A stretch of 64,000 nt of DNA, taken from contig CAMZMU010000052.1 of the NCBI GenBank assembly GCA_947311845.1, positions 135,648,919 to 135,712,918 on the forward strand, written 5' to 3'. The first letter of the stretch is position 1, and each line of letters starts with the position of its first letter. The translations under genes were made by a program, and so were the position numbers. Source of the DNA: Poa pratensis (Eukaryota; Streptophyta; Magnoliopsida; Poales; Poaceae). The notes under the pieces were generated by a model. That model saw nothing but the letters and a program-made list of their open reading frames with translations. It was not told the origin of the DNA and ran no database searches. Positions 11,886 through 25,040 of the stretch are shown piece by piece.

Positions 11886-14488
11886 CCTTTCAAAGCTTTT
11901 GTGGCGAGTTTTTTTTTCCGACTGCATATAAGACTTAGACTACAGCTAAAAACCGAACTGTACAAGAAAATGGGCATTTACACACTGGTGAGAATTCAAT
12001 TTCAGGCAGTACAGTGTCCATCCCTCAAAATATACATACAGTACACAATTGTTCCAATGGTCTTACTTGCGTCCATATGTTCAGAGGTCACCAATGTGTT
12101 TCTTCGCACTGAATGGATATTATAATATCAAAGTTGTATATTCAGATTTTGCTGTATTTTGGATTACTCATCACATGGATGACATTTGTCAACTGTGAGC
12201 ATGCTCATGTACATTGTGAGGAGGGAGGCGGCTAGACGTTTTAACAACCATATCTCTACATATATTGCAGCATTTGCATCCCGTGGGTTGTACATACACT
12301 TTTACCACATGCACGAAAACTATTGCAGGGATTCAGTTTTCACCTGCAGACAGTTTTTTGTCTATTCATAAAGGAACTTGCAAGTCTATGTAGAACGGAA
12401 AAGTTTCGTCACGTTCAAGGTCAACCAACGGAGTCACTCATGTGCCTTAAAATAACACTTTTATAAGCCAATATACATGTAGCATTTGATTTATGATTTT
12501 TTTATCTCCTTTAATATTTCGGAGCCCATCGTAGGTTGTAGGCCACAACCTGTACCAGATGCATTGCTTTATTAAAATGAATTTCTATTACATTTAGAGC
12601 GGAAGATGTTAAGATAAAACTACAACCTATTACATGTTCAAAGATCGCCAGTCTCCAAGGTCTAGATTCAGAGTAAACAAAACCAACATATCAGGCAGTT
12701 GTGTCACTCACAATTTATCAAAATTTGGGCGTTGCATGTGGATGTGTTGCTGGTTTTGCTCCGCCCTGCGCGGTGGAAGCTACTCTGAAAGACTGTAATG
12801 GCGTTTGATCACGCTTATTCCGCTTTGAATTAGAAAATGCTCCATTTTCTAAATTGTATATATATAGAAGGTTTCAGTGTGTATGTCCAGATGTTTCAGT
12901 TCCTATGTCGTCCATATAAAATATCTAAAATATTTTATAGTTCAGAATGACTTAACTAATATACACCCTTCAGAAAAGAAAAAAAAGTTGGTAAGTTCTA
13001 GACCCAAGGTTTAGCACTGAAATCTCACATGTGACAACGCAAAGCCCAGAGATTGAACCCCAGAGGACAGAACAAGTTTTAATTTTCCACACATTTGCTT
13101 CCTTCACACACACTCATCACGTGTGAGGTCCTAGCTCGGGGCTTAATAGGATTGATAGAATACTCATATCAATAAGTTGCAACTCCTTTTCCGGAAACTC
13201 ATCTGTAAGGAACTTCGAGTTTAAGCGTGCTTGACCCGGAGCACTCCAACGATGCACGTGTGAGGGCAAAGTGCGCAGAAAAGACCAATATTAATTTTTG
13301 GGGCCATTCTGAAGATACTAGAGAGCTGCCATGGGTGACAGGTCCGACCCGGGGGTGGGCCAGGGTGTTGATCTATCTCTGATTATTTGTGACCAGAGCC
13401 GCGCCTTACGACATGATAATAAATTTGTTTGGTTCATGTGAATTTTCAGATTTTTATAATGAATTTCTAAGATCCAAAGTGTGTCAAGAGATGGAGTTGA
13501 AATTTCAATCCCACGCTACATGTAGGAAGAGTTCGACCACTTGACAGTGGAGTATCCTCCCTCCACTAAGTGATCGGGATAAAAGAGAAAGAAAACATCA
13601 TACTCGCTTGGTACGGCCATGCAACATGTGTATGAATGGAAACCAATATGTTATCTTGCATGGGCGCGATCTCCTTCAACCTTTATTTTCTGCTGTTAAG
13701 TTTGTGAGCTGAAAACCTAGTCGGTTTAGATCAAGATCGTAGCATGATACCTTTTGGTTATTCTACCACAACCAAACATATATCAAACCGAGTTAGGTTT
13801 TTCGTCTCCTCTCTCTTCTTGCGCCGAGTCTACTTCATCCGGAGCACCGACGTGCACCGCCAAACAGGAGAGCAAGTCTCCGGAATCTCTTACCCTTGTG
13901 ATACTATATGGCGATGGTGATTCAGGTTGAAAAGCTCTTCGCGCGGTTGCTCGCTTTTTTCATTCACAAGTCATCGACTGTTCAAAGTCGGGTCTTCAGC
14001 ACCGTATTTTTTGACACGTCTTTGCTACCGTTAACAGTGTTACCATTGCACCGACGACTAATTATCATATCCACCATCGATCAATAAGTGTGACGTATTT
14101 CCATCCAATCTGTAATTACTACTGTTGTTGCGCATGTACTTCTACTGTGATAATATCTAGTATATTCGAACTATATATACTATTATGAAATTAATCATGA
14201 ACTTTAGTAATTAGCCTACAACATGGTTCGTACAAGCTATCGAAGTAAAGTATTATCAGCATAATAGGTACTTCAAGCAACAGAAACATATCATGCTTGA
14301 ACTGCCGGTAAGTGATTCAAATCTTCGAAACGTGATACAGTACTAATAGGGCATACGGGGTACGAAATGAATTCAACATGCATGGACGGAACACGGTGAA
14401 CTGCAGGTAAATAGAAGTATCTTAGGTTGCATCTTCTGTATCCAGATCAGGGTACGCCAGAGATCCCGCCGCAGTACAAATGATGCTG
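11886..14488. other. Intergenic region between DUF674 copies 1 and 2
   Basis: This 2.6-kb region is low in coding signal on both strands. I see no closed transposon, RNA gene or conserved exon. The right end is probably the 3' UTR of DUF674 copy 2. Confidence 0.35.
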
Positions 14489-16036
14489 CTACTTCTCAGT
14501 AGGCAGGAGCACGCTGCTGAGTGCACCACTAGTCAGCATTGCAGCCCTCACGAGCTTCAGAACCTGTTTACCAGCAAAACCACAACAGTAAGTGGGAAGA
14601 AATAATCTGAAATAGTAAGGAAATTGGGCTACATTTTACGAGTCACGGCGGTCAACTTTATTTCAAGCATGATTTGCTTAACAGTTGTGGGGATCTACCT
14701 TGGATTTGTCAAGAGTGAGCTCTTTCTCCACAAGCTTCCCCTTTGGAATCTTGGCTGCACGTATGGCTTGGAGACTATTGGCCAAGGAGAAATGGAAGAT
14801 TTGCAGATCATCGGTCACCATGAAATTTGTGGAACCTTCCTTGATATAAGCTCTACAAGTACCTCCTTTGACTGGTTCTTTTGGATTCACCTCGTGATTG
14901 TAACCCGAGACTTTTCTTGGAGCTAGTTCTTCCACTTGAAGTAGATTGCTGCTGCACCCAAAGAAAGGGGCCAGCTTTGGTGACAGAAGCAAGCTCCTGC
15001 GTTGTTGCTTTGCGCAAACTTCCTCATTTACACTCTTGTACAGATTGTCAATGCTTCCGTTTGGTGACCATTCACCAAATGCTTTTATTATGGATCCAAG
15101 TGGATTGCAAAGGAGGCCAAGGAAAAGATCAACGAACTCGTGCCCAACTTCAGCATACAGAATTGAGGTATCATCTTTTGTCTGAATAAGCCTCATCTTT
15201 ATTGCTTTGAACATGGCCTCAGCATCATCGGCTGGTTCTGCCAGAAGATTCTCAGGAAGTTGGAAAACATTGTTCGTTGCATCGGGTGTGATAGGAACAT
15301 CAAAATAGAGGCCAGATAAAGGTTGCTTTGACAGCAGGGCTCTGCCAAGAAAGCTAATTATCTGGATGAGATATAACATGAAAAATATTAACAAGCAATC
15401 TGGTTTGCACTGATAATTTCTGAAGGTAGATACACGTACCTTACTGGAGTTGAGTTCTACCACCACTTCCTCAAAGTTCGCCTGTTCCTGGATCTCAAGC
15501 TTGTCCATCAGGGAGAACATAAGAGTAGTGGAAGAAGGAACTACCTGTAGATCATCCGTGATGATGAACTTCGTGCGACTTTTGGCAAAAATCTCGTCTG
15601 CAGTGTTCTCCTCTGAACATTCTCTGAGACTTTTATCCATGGTACCACAAAACGGGCAACTGACATTAGGGACTGAGCTGAAGTACCCCACATGGCGGCT
15701 GCAGGCAAAAAAATGTGTTTGATACACGTCGTCAATGTCTACTTTAAGCCGATCCAAGTGGACTCCAGCAGCACTGCGGGGATAAAGAAGCATGGTCTTG
15801 CACGGCTTCATTTGGAAGTGATCTTCACTCAGGTTCTCCACGCTCTTGTACAGCTCGTCAAGGCAACCCACTTGAGACTGCTTGCCGAGAAGACGAACGA
15901 TGGTGCCGAGCGGCAGAGTGAGGAAACTGAAGAGGACGTCGACGAACTCCTGGTCAGATTCTGCAAACAGCACCCTCTTCTTCTCCTTGTCGATGAACAG
16001 CTGGACAGAAACCGTCGATTCGCCATCGCTCGACAT
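14489..16036 (-). CDS. DUF674 family protein, copy 2, apparently complete
   Basis: Three minus-strand exons, 15440-16036, 14699-15361 and 14489-14563, each a multiple of three bases and joined by phase-0 GT-AG introns. The product is 444 aa. The first half (residues 1-199) begins MSSDGESTVSVQLFIDKEKK and holds FVDVLFSFLTLPLGTIVRLL, CLDELYKSVENL, a CPFC pair after FFACSRHVGYFSS, and FIITDDLQVVP. The second half (about 200-420) repeats the plan: LSKQPLSGLYFDVPI, ILYAEVGHEFVDLFLGLL, SIDNLYKSVN, LLLSPKLAPFFGCSSN, FMVTDDLQIFHFSL, ELTLDKSK. The short last exon gives VLKLVRAAM to LLPTEK. The first intron has no in-frame stop, so an unspliced frame reads through it. The start was chosen because it matches copy 3 and lies about 70 bp from a TATA-like motif. 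All domains expected of a two-repeat DUF674 protein are present with no break. Molecular function is unknown. Confidence 0.9.
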
Positions 16037-16106
16037 GGTCGCCGAAAGTGGTGGGTGTTCTAACTTCTTTCCGGTGAGGAAGGATATGACTAAAGGTAGG
16101 CGATCG

Positions 16107-16114
16107 CTTAAATA
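16107..16114 (-). promoter_or_regulatory. TATA-like box of DUF674 copy 2
   Basis: TATTTAAG on the minus strand lies about 70 bp upstream of the ATG. The same octamer lies about 100 bp upstream of DUF674 copy 3 (62,825-62,832), so the core promoter appears conserved between the paralogues. Confidence 0.45.
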
Positions 16115-16473
16115 TCCTCCGTTGCACACATGATTGCTGCTTTGCGTCGGGTAGTCACAGAAGAAATAAATGGTTGAGTGGAATGTGAAGGGTGCGCAAG
16201 TCTTCATGCGAAGAGTCTCCCGCTGGAAGGCTAACCTGCATCTGCATGCTGTGCTTTACACTTCCCCTACAGGAAGAATTTGAGCTGTCTTGAGTTATTT
16301 CTTGGCAGAAACTGCTGCTAGCCACGATCGATCGATGGAAGGCCTATGGTCATACTGTACTAATTTTCTCACTATAACTTACAAATGAGAGGAGAATTTG
16401 AAACGGCTATGCATCTCTTGAATATGATGCTAAATGGTTTTGTAACAACAACAAAAATGGGCCTATGTGGTCC

Positions 16474-16835
16474 TCAGTTGACTGAGATCTTATTAAGACT
16501 AGCCATAGTGGTGGTATCATAGCTAGTATCATGCATGCCACGTAGACAAAAAGATGACATGTCACTACATTTAATGATGAAAAAGATGATGGTGGTATCA
16601 TAGGTAGATACCGTAACATAACGTGTTCCAAGACAAGATGAGTTTACAACCTAATTAATGCAATACAACATGATACCACAAATATATTACTACCCATAGT
16701 GGAACTAGTAACATAGACTAGTATCATATGCATGATACTAGTATATGATACTCCTCACTATGACTAGTCTAAATCTCAGTCGAATGATACTAGTATATGA
16801 TACTCCTCACTATGACTAGTCTAAATCTCAGTCGA
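16474..16835. mobile_element. MITE with ACTAGCCATAGTG-type inverted termini and an internal duplication
   Basis: The left end (GACTGAGATCTTA, GACTAGCCATAGTG, GGTATCAT) is matched in reverse complement on the right (ATGATACT, CACTATGACTAGTC, TAAATCTCAGTC). The right terminal 52 bp is duplicated perfectly in tandem at 16,732-16,783 and 16,784-16,835. There is no ORF. The superfamily is not certain and the target duplication is unclear. Confidence 0.5.
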
Positions 16836-19080
16836 TTGTGTTGTAGGATTGCTATGGTTCCTAGCAGCTCCTCAACTAGCGATGATTCCTTTATTTTCAG
16901 AATCAACTAGGCCATGTTTCCTGCCTATAGGTGTTCTGCTGAGCTGTGTTTGCTACTGGGCCGGATTCTACCAGCCATATAAATCAGTACTCGCTTCCCA
17001 TGCAGTAGCGTTTTTCTTTAAAGCTGTTGTTTGGCTGCCATGGATATCTCTAAAAATAGGAAAATAAAGAACATTGGGCCAAATAAAATAATTCGGGTAG
17101 ATCCAAAATACACACATTGTGCGCTCTGGAGCTAATAAGAAAAAAAATTGAAAGAAAAATTGAAGCCAAGTAATATTGCACACACATGCATATGCATAGA
17201 TTGTCTCAAAAATCAAAATAGTTATGAAAACCAGAGAAGTAAATATAAATAACAAGATTTGTGCATATATTATTTATACAATTTTAGTATTTGGTGTCCA
17301 GCCCATGCATTAACATCTAGACCTAGAAACTACGAGACTGTAATTTTCTAGTGCTCCAAGAAATGGGTTTATCGTTTTATATGAGATGTAACTGTAAAAG
17401 GTGATATGCTACTACTAATTATTATATAACCGATAATTAGCTTAGTTCTTGACCATATAACGATAAGGTATCCAAGTCTAATCTTTTGCAATTCCAACTG
17501 CAATTTTTAGTTGCAATACACTTGATACAAAACAAAACTCGGTTGCAAACTTGTAAGCGACTTGCGACCAAAAATTGTCACATGCAACTCCTACTCAACA
17601 CGAATAATGACGCAAATCTTGCGAATATGACTATTTATTCTTGGTTGCAACTCAGTAACAACTGAGGAAAAAAAATTTCAACCCACTTCAAACTATAGAT
17701 TCTCATTTGCAACTGAATAAAAGCTCAGTTGCGATTAATAAAGCTCGGTTGTAGTCCACCCGCTTACAACTGAGCTTTCATATATATCAGTATCAAACCA
17801 AATATTTGCAGTTTCAAGGGGGCCATTGCCCCCTCCCCGCGCCACCCAAATCTGAGATTTTTCTTGCTAAAACCACTTTATGATTAGAAAATATTTGTTA
17901 AAAATACCATGTAATGGGCCCAATTTTCTCCCACACCCTAATATAGGACCAAAATGCCTCCCTAGCCTCCCGGTGTCGAACAACAACGTTGTGTACGTCC
18001 GTCGGCAAGGTATGAAGGGGCGCACGTACGGACCAGGAGTGTTACATTTTATTGGACTAAACTATTAAAAAGGTGCACAGTGTTAGTTCCTGTTTTTGTA
18101 TTTCAAAATTTTTTTTGAAGAAATATTCTCGGTATTGGACGATAATTTATGACAAGTTTTATTTGAGGAAATATACCTAATACCAAACGACTAAAGGTAG
18201 ACCCCGGGGTGACCCACAGCTCTACCGACCGCGAGGTCAGAGGAAGGCCACAACCACCGACCGCGAGGTCACCTCGGTTATTGCCTCCTGATGGGTCTTT
18301 GCCTATAAAATTCGTCATGAACTAAAAACAATGCCCCCTGAGAATTTTTCAAGAAACGAAATAGAGCGTCGCCGCCATCCAAAACCATATTTGACAGAAT
18401 AAGTGTGTTTGCTCTGACTCGATCGAAATCAAATCTTACGTCGTTACTACCTGATTCAGCCATTTAGTGCCACTTAGGAAATACATTGTGTTTGTCTTTT
18501 GAATTTTTCTAACTTCAGCGGGAGGGAATGGGGGGCTATATGTGATGCCTTAGTGGAAAGATGGCAATATAATTAGACATTTTAGGCGCTTTCCTAAGAG
18601 ATGGGCAAATTGTGAAAATATGATTAATAAATATATAAAGGAAAAAAGAAAAGCTTATGACTATCATTGATGAGTTTGATCTAAGAACTAAAAATAGCCT
18701 GCTTACTGCAGCCGAGCGGGGCATTGAGAACGCAATCGATAAACTTTCACACTTAGTCATGATGTGGAGTCTAAGTGGCTCAGAGGGCCAACAATGAGCA
18801 TGCTTAGGGGTGGAAATAACACACTGTTTTCAACTTGTGCATGATTGCTCATTTACATGTTATCCACAGAGCTATGCACTGGATCCACATGTGGTGGTTC
18901 CTCTTGCCTGATATGCAACCTAATTTTTTAGACTCTGGATACACTTAACTATCTTCAACCCGGCTGGATGACAACAAACTAGCAGAATTCCTGATGCATA
19001 GACGTCATTGTGTTTTTCTATTCCGCTCCCTGATTTTTGTAACCGTTAAGTGATCGGGCCATGAGCCTAGATATCTTGTA
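16836..19080. other. Intergenic transposon-like DNA, unclassified
   Basis: No gene is supported. Between about 17,480 and 17,780 short words such as CTCAGTTGC, GTTGCAA and CAACTGAG recur on both strands, suggesting the interior or end of an unclassified transposon. At 18,190-18,270 an ACCGACCGCGAGGTCA-like word occurs twice. No termini can be assigned. Confidence 0.35.
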
Positions 19081-19162
19081 CTCCCTCCGTTCGGAAAAGG
19101 ATGTCACGAAAATGGTCTATCTATAGTTTATTTTTGTGACATCCTTTTCCGAACGGAGGGAG
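19081..19162. mobile_element. Stowaway MITE, 82 bp, nearly perfect hairpin
   Basis: The termini CTCCCTCCGTTCGGAAAAGG and its exact reverse complement flank a short core. TA duplications sit at 19,079-19,080 and 19,163-19,164. Almost the whole element folds as a hairpin. A close relative lies at 51,289-51,369. Confidence 0.92.
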
Positions 19163-19918
19163 TACTAAATATAAAAAAAGCTTGCAGCATGGGGATCCGT
19201 TGTGTCCTATGCTATTTTATATAGTGCAGGCCGATATGCGACAATTCTTATTATATTCTTTTTGAACCAGCAAACCTTCTCGAAGGATTATTGGTTAGCG
19301 GATATGTATGTACCCCCAACAGTTTCATCATGGGTCAATTGTTTCTGTGCTCTGGCTACCTCTGTTTTATCTGTGTGTGCCCTACCCGCATGGTTTTCCT
19401 CGTGCGTGCTCTGGCTGGCTCGCGGATGGCCCGCGGCTGGCCAAGATGACCGTTTCCGACCTGTCAATCCCTTTGACCGTTAAAGAACCTGATATATGTG
19501 GGCCCAACGAAGTGCATGCACCCGTCCCCACTTAAAGCTTACAAGTGAGGCCAGCGACGGAGGAGTGCTTGCATGCAACCGTACGTACGGGCGCGTCCAT
19601 GTCTGTGATCGCCGTCCTCGAATTTGCGCGTGCCTTTAATGGCGTGCTCCCCTGGCCGGCAAAAAGCTGCCTCGCCACCTAAACTGCCGGCTTGGCCGCT
19701 CATCTGCTCCGCCGTCCTCGCGTCTCTCTTGCCTACTCTGTCCTGTCGCAAGCTGAGCAGTCTGGAGCCGAATCAATGCCCGGTCGCCATTACTGTCGTC
19801 CAGACCGCGACGCCGTTCAGACCGCAGATGGCTTTAAAAGGAGTCATCTCCTTCCCCATTGCGCTCACAGATCCCCTCTTCCTCTCCTATACACCCTCAT
19901 CTAGTCCCTTATCTCTCC

Positions 19919-20579
19919 ATGGCTCGTGGTGATGGCAGCTCCACTCCCAGCTTGAACCGCCGCCGCCACGTCCGCTATCCCCGCTATCCTTGGTTTCTTG
20001 AGTCGAGTGAGGGCAGGGGGCGTGGGCGTGCGCGTACTCCTAAAAGTTCGAGCAGGATGCGTTCATACGTGGAGATTACACGATCCGGGAGTCTCCAAGA
20101 GGCAGGCGCAGGGGCAGGGCCATTGCTCTCAATCCATTCCCTTCATCGATCTGTCCGACGATGACGAGGAGGAGGTCACGGACCAGGGTATGGACTGGAC
20201 CATGGCCTGGAAGGATGAGGTCACGGAGGTCCTGCACCCGGGTATGGCCTGGGCCATGGCCGACTATAAAGCCATGGAGGCGGCCAAGCATTCCGCAGCC
20301 GCCGAGCAGCAACGACTCAAGATCAACTCGGAGTGCAAGGCCAAGAGCAAGGGGAAGACGAAGGACATGTGGTCGCCATCGAACAACAACGCCCCAATGG
20401 AGGTCGATGCCAAGGGCAAGGGGAGGGGCAAGGGCGCCGAGTCGGTGGAGGTTTCCGATGACGAGGACGAGTGGCAGTCCATTTTAGTTATTAGTTGCTT
20501 TATTAAGGGTGGCAAGGCCAAGCGTACCAATGTAGTTATTAGTTGTTTTATTAAGGGCAAGTGCCAATTTAGTTATTAG
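19919..20579 (+). pseudogene. Unrecognised charged low-complexity protein, frameshifted
   Basis: A TATA-like TTTAAAA at 19,833-19,839 precedes an ATG at 19,919. The first frame gives MARGDGSSTPSLNRRRHVRY and runs to a stop at 20,164. A second frame, open to 20,579, then carries the more protein-like part: SIPFIDLSDDDEEEV, GMAWAMADYKAMEAAKHSAA, and lysine-rich CKAKSKGKTKD and KGKGRGKGAESVEVSDDEDE. The two overlap between about 20,000 and 20,164, and a one-base offset would join them. The product would be a hydrophilic, acidic and basic patterned protein of about 200 residues. I do not recognise a domain. Two AGTTATTAGTTG repeats near the 3' end add a short unlikely tail. Related promoter-side DNA lies inverted at 30,430-30,600, so this may be gene-like cargo of a transposon rather than a host gene. 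Confidence 0.4.
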
Positions 20580-20713
20580 TTGTTGATCTATTTTATAATT
20601 TTGTACTACCATGAAATTTGGCAAGGCCTTGTGCTTGACGTTTCCAATTGTGTGTGAAAATCCCCATTCGGTGTGCCAAAATCCACTTCAGTTTGCAAAT
20701 TTTGCTTAGAAAT

Positions 20714-20862
20714 GGGGTCGTTTACCCTACCATTGGAGCTCATTTGAAACACATTTTTCAGCGAGTCCACCATTTTTGCTTACAAATGGGGCCGTTTACC
20801 CTACCATTGGAGCTCATTTGAAACACATTTTTCAAAATGCCTCAGATTGATGAGCAAGCTCA
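20714..20862. repeat. 74-bp direct repeat, two copies
   Basis: Two adjacent near-identical copies of about 74 bp share GTTTACCCTACCATTGGAGC and CTCATTTGAAACACATTTTT. They lie between the low-complexity gene and the LTR element. Confidence 0.7.
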
Positions 20863-20959
20863 TTTGAAAATTTATATGGATTTAAGCTAGATTTGACCAA
20901 GCTCATGGCTATCCTTAAGTTATGATGACGGGTTACAGCCAAAATCCCCATTTGGTGTG

Positions 20960-22599
20960 TGATACCCAATGAAGAGGTTGATTTACGGCGCTAGAAAACA
21001 GCTTGATCTCCGGTGCGTAATTACCTGCGTCAAAAGTAAATGGGTTAGGTTGAGACTCCAAGTGCAGAGTGTGCAGTAAGTGGAAGACGTGTTTTCCCCA
21101 CGAGGATGACTCGAGGGTTTAATATCGAACTCTCGGGGAATCAGTAGTGAAAGATTTATCTCCCTATCTTTCTTTTGGTCACCTACAAAACAAAGTTAAT
21201 TGTTTTGATCCTCAACCTCACCTGTGGTTGTCAAGCACAAGTTGTATGAATGATATCAAGATAAATATGTAATGCAAACAAGAAATAAATATGCAATGGT
21301 GGTTAATGAATGTGCAAGGATGATGATAACAATGATAAATGATATTTTTGGGTTTTTTATGATGAATGCAAGATGGAAAAGTGTTTTTGTATTTTCGGAT
21401 TTAATAATTGCAGAAAATGGAAAAGTGGTAAAAGTGGTTGGAAAGGTGTTTCTTATGATTGAAAATGGACCAGGTTCATGGTTTCACAAATGCACTCTCT
21501 CTTTTAATGGTGTGGCAGACAATGGACACATAGAGTTGACATATGAGATTGCAACACAAAGTTTGATATCAAGTTACTAATTATATTGGCATCACGTCCT
21601 AACATAGAGACCTTTTGGTTATTAATCTCACTTATACTCCACCAAGATGCGAACTAAATCATAACACCTTAGTAATTAAGATAATTCAGAGTATAGTTTT
21701 AAGTATCATGACATGAAGTGAAAATAAGAACATGCTAGATCTAGTCACAGGAAGAAGCTTGGTCACCCTCAACCCTTGTAGCATGGTATTTTTGTTTATC
21801 CCTAGTGAGGCAACAAAGTAAGGTAAAACACCCAAGTGGATCGCGATATTTCAGTTGTCAACTTACCGCACTCACCACCCCCCGTTACTCCAACTAATGC
21901 ACACATCACCCCACACACGCCCTCATAAACATGCTTGATCATAACAAGTAGATAAGAACGGGGTACATAATATGCATCTACATTCATAGCTGAAACAAAC
22001 ATTTGCAATCTCAACATATATTAACTCACAAAAAGATCCACCACATAGGAATTACATATATGACCGTAATCATGTTCAGCAGCTCATACGGTACTAATTA
22101 GTGAAGCTCAAAGAGAGGAGAGATACATAAGTTACTTCCACAAACCCATAGTTCAGAGGTGGACTACTCCCTCTTCATCATGGAGACGGTGGAGATGTCG
22201 ATGGAGAGGGTGGAGACCACACCGGCAGCGCCCCGCCGGAGTTTTCCCCCTCCAATCTGCAGCTCCAGATCTTCGTTTTCGTGTTTCTGTGATATGGCGG
22301 CGCTTGTTTTCGAGAACACCGTGGGACTTCTTTTATAGGCATTTTTAAGTCAAGACGAAGGCGGTGGAGAAAAGATCGACGGCTGCAGAGCCTCTTGGGC
22401 CAATTTGGTGGGTCCCTGAAACATAAAAGGAAAGAAATAGGGTTTTCTGCCTGCGCAGGGTTAATTCCATAAAAATAGGAAACAATTATTTTATTTCCAA
22501 AATCATTAAATAACAATGGTATAACCCTTATATGATGCAAATATGATTGAAATATGAGTGATATAGTGCAAAGTTTATGTATGTATTTTACATGCATCA
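20960..22599 (-). repeat. 3' LTR of the 7.1-kb element
   Basis: This 1,640-bp LTR is near-identical to the one at 26,472-28,093, including a shared stretch from AACTCTCGGGGAATCAGTAG to CTCATACGGTACTAA. The purine-rich AAGCTTGGGGATGT (minus strand, just right of 22,599) is the expected polypurine tract. Confidence 0.9.
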
Positions 22600-25040
22600 A
22601 CATCCCCAAGCTTAACCAATACTCGTCCTCGAGTATGAAGGTGATAAAACTAACATGGGTTTGCAATATAGCACTAACAATGAATATCAAAGATGATTGC
22701 TACTGCTACATAGAGTCAAATGATTCATTCTTCAAAGAGTAGCAATATGCAAAATAGTTTATGAAGTGATATCAAGTATTCAAGCAAGGATGTTCAATGA
22801 TAGTTCACAAAGTGTAACATAGAAGATAGTAATATGGACCACATGTATGCATAATGATAAGTAAGAACATCCTACATTGGTCATAGAGTGTAGATGAAAA
22901 TCTGAATATAAAAGGTGGACACTTTGGAAAGATGTATATGTGAGTAGAGGTAAAGCATGCATAAGTTTCATCTAACTTCCAAACTCTTCTACTTAAGTTA
23001 ATGATTGCAATGTGTAATTCTTGGTGTCAAGCTCTCATTACCCCTATCATAGCATCTTGAATGATTAAAGTTAATGTGAAAGCAAATATGAGTAGTGTGC
23101 TTGATAAAGTAAAGGTTAGGTGTCTCATGCCCCTTGAATACAAGTACCTACACCATGATTACTCAACTTAGGAAACAAAGCAAGTTCAAGTTATATATCA
23201 TTGTAAGTAATAATAGTATCATCAAGAGCGTCAACTGGGGTACCTCTTGTCCCAGGATATGGAACAAGCCCATATCAAAATGACAAGACAAACAAACAAG
23301 ATGAACAACCTCAACACCCTTTTTATTTACCATTGGAATAGCTTTTTATTATAAGGTGCATCACAGACGGTTCACCATAGCATGTAAGTAAATTTCCACC
23401 ATGAATGATGCATGGCGGCCCAGGCGTCTCTCTAACCATTTATACAAACTCATTTAAACTACTTCATTTCCACCTTATTTCACCATGATAGGCATCCATA
23501 AACAAAAGTACATGATATCAACTAAATGAGATGAAGGAGCATGTTGAAAGCTTTGCATGTGACAGCACATATGGGCTAACTCCCAACCTCGAACATTTAT
23601 CAAGCCACTAGCATCATATTTTAATCACAATGGGTCATGTTTTATTTATGCAATAAAAATAAAGTTGTGCATCAAGTTCGTGAGAGCTATATAACCAACT
23701 TTTCCATAACAATCAATAACATAAACATTTTCATTCAGAGGTATAGATAACACAAATATCATGATATACATACTCGGAATAGCATAAAGCCATAGGTAGA
23801 TATGGTGGACTCACTGGAATAACTTTGGTTGAAGGTGTTGGAAACAAGTTTTTGCTTGTTGGAATGTTTGGGCTAGCAAGAGGGAGAAAGTTGACCATCT
23901 AGATGCATGCATGAGTGTCCATAGAACTAACTAATCCATGTTAAACAAGTAAAATAACATTCAGCATCAAAACATGAATAAGTGATAGCTCTTGATAAAG
24001 CATTTGCAAATTATTACTCATAAACAAGCTCATGAATCATGCAACTATATGTATCATTAAAAATCAACTCAAACATCCCTTTTCCCAATATGATAAAAGC
24101 ATCCAACATATTTCAACCCATATTTCCAGTAGCTCTTTCTCATATAAATGATAATGTGGTGGTCTCACAAAATAACAAACAAAAAGACGCTCCAAGTTTA
24201 TGCGATAAAGTGTTTCGATCGAAAAACAGAAGTTAGACGTGCGCAAACCGAGAGTGTGTAGGTCCAGTGGGGTTGTCTTCACATCCCCAAGCTTATGGTC
24301 TTCACCATCCTTGGATAACTCTTGGTGCATCTCCTCCAATCCCTGTGAAAAAACTTCAAAACACCGTTTCTCCCATTTTCTTTTCTGTGGGGTGCATTAG
24401 TAGTGATAAACAAATAGGTTTCTTGCTGCATATAATCCTTAAACAAAACATCATATGAATGTCCAGAAAGTATATAATGTTGTATGCCTACTCATAAACT
24501 CATTTGAATCAAAAAGATTCAAGATAAAAGTTCAAAACATGCATAAAACAAAATGGGACAGAATCTGTCCAGAAAAACAGCAGCAGCAAAACGTATTTTT
24601 CTACCCTACCAAACTTTCCGAAAAATTCTGCAAAATTCATGCATACAGAGGATGAAAAGTTGCAACTACAGTTCAAATATGAGCTCATTCGGAGTTACAG
24701 AATAAGAATTAAAAATCATACCGTGCACAGATTCGTGCAGGAATAAAATCTCCGAACGCTATAAGCAACTTTTCAAGACCAAAATGGGTAAAACTTGGCA
24801 CTTTATTAAAAATCCAGAAACTAAACTAAAAACAAACTCTCTTGTACAGCAAGAGGACACAAAGAAAATCACACATAAAAATAACCGGGTTGCCTCCCGC
24901 AAAGCGCTTTCTTTATAGCCATATAGCTAGGCTTCTTACTTGTTGTTTATTGAAGATGAAGCTCATGAGGGAGCTTGAACTTTGATGTTCCCTCTTTCTT
25001 GGGAAGTGTTCCATGCACTTCTTGTGTGGAAACTGAAACT

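Noticed and set aside
14678..16207. A single 509-aa uninterrupted frame over DUF674 copy 2
   Set aside because: The frame runs through an intron that happens to lack a stop. GT-AG borders, phase and paralogue comparison show two exons here plus a short last exon, and the N-terminal 57 residues precede the conserved MSSDG start.
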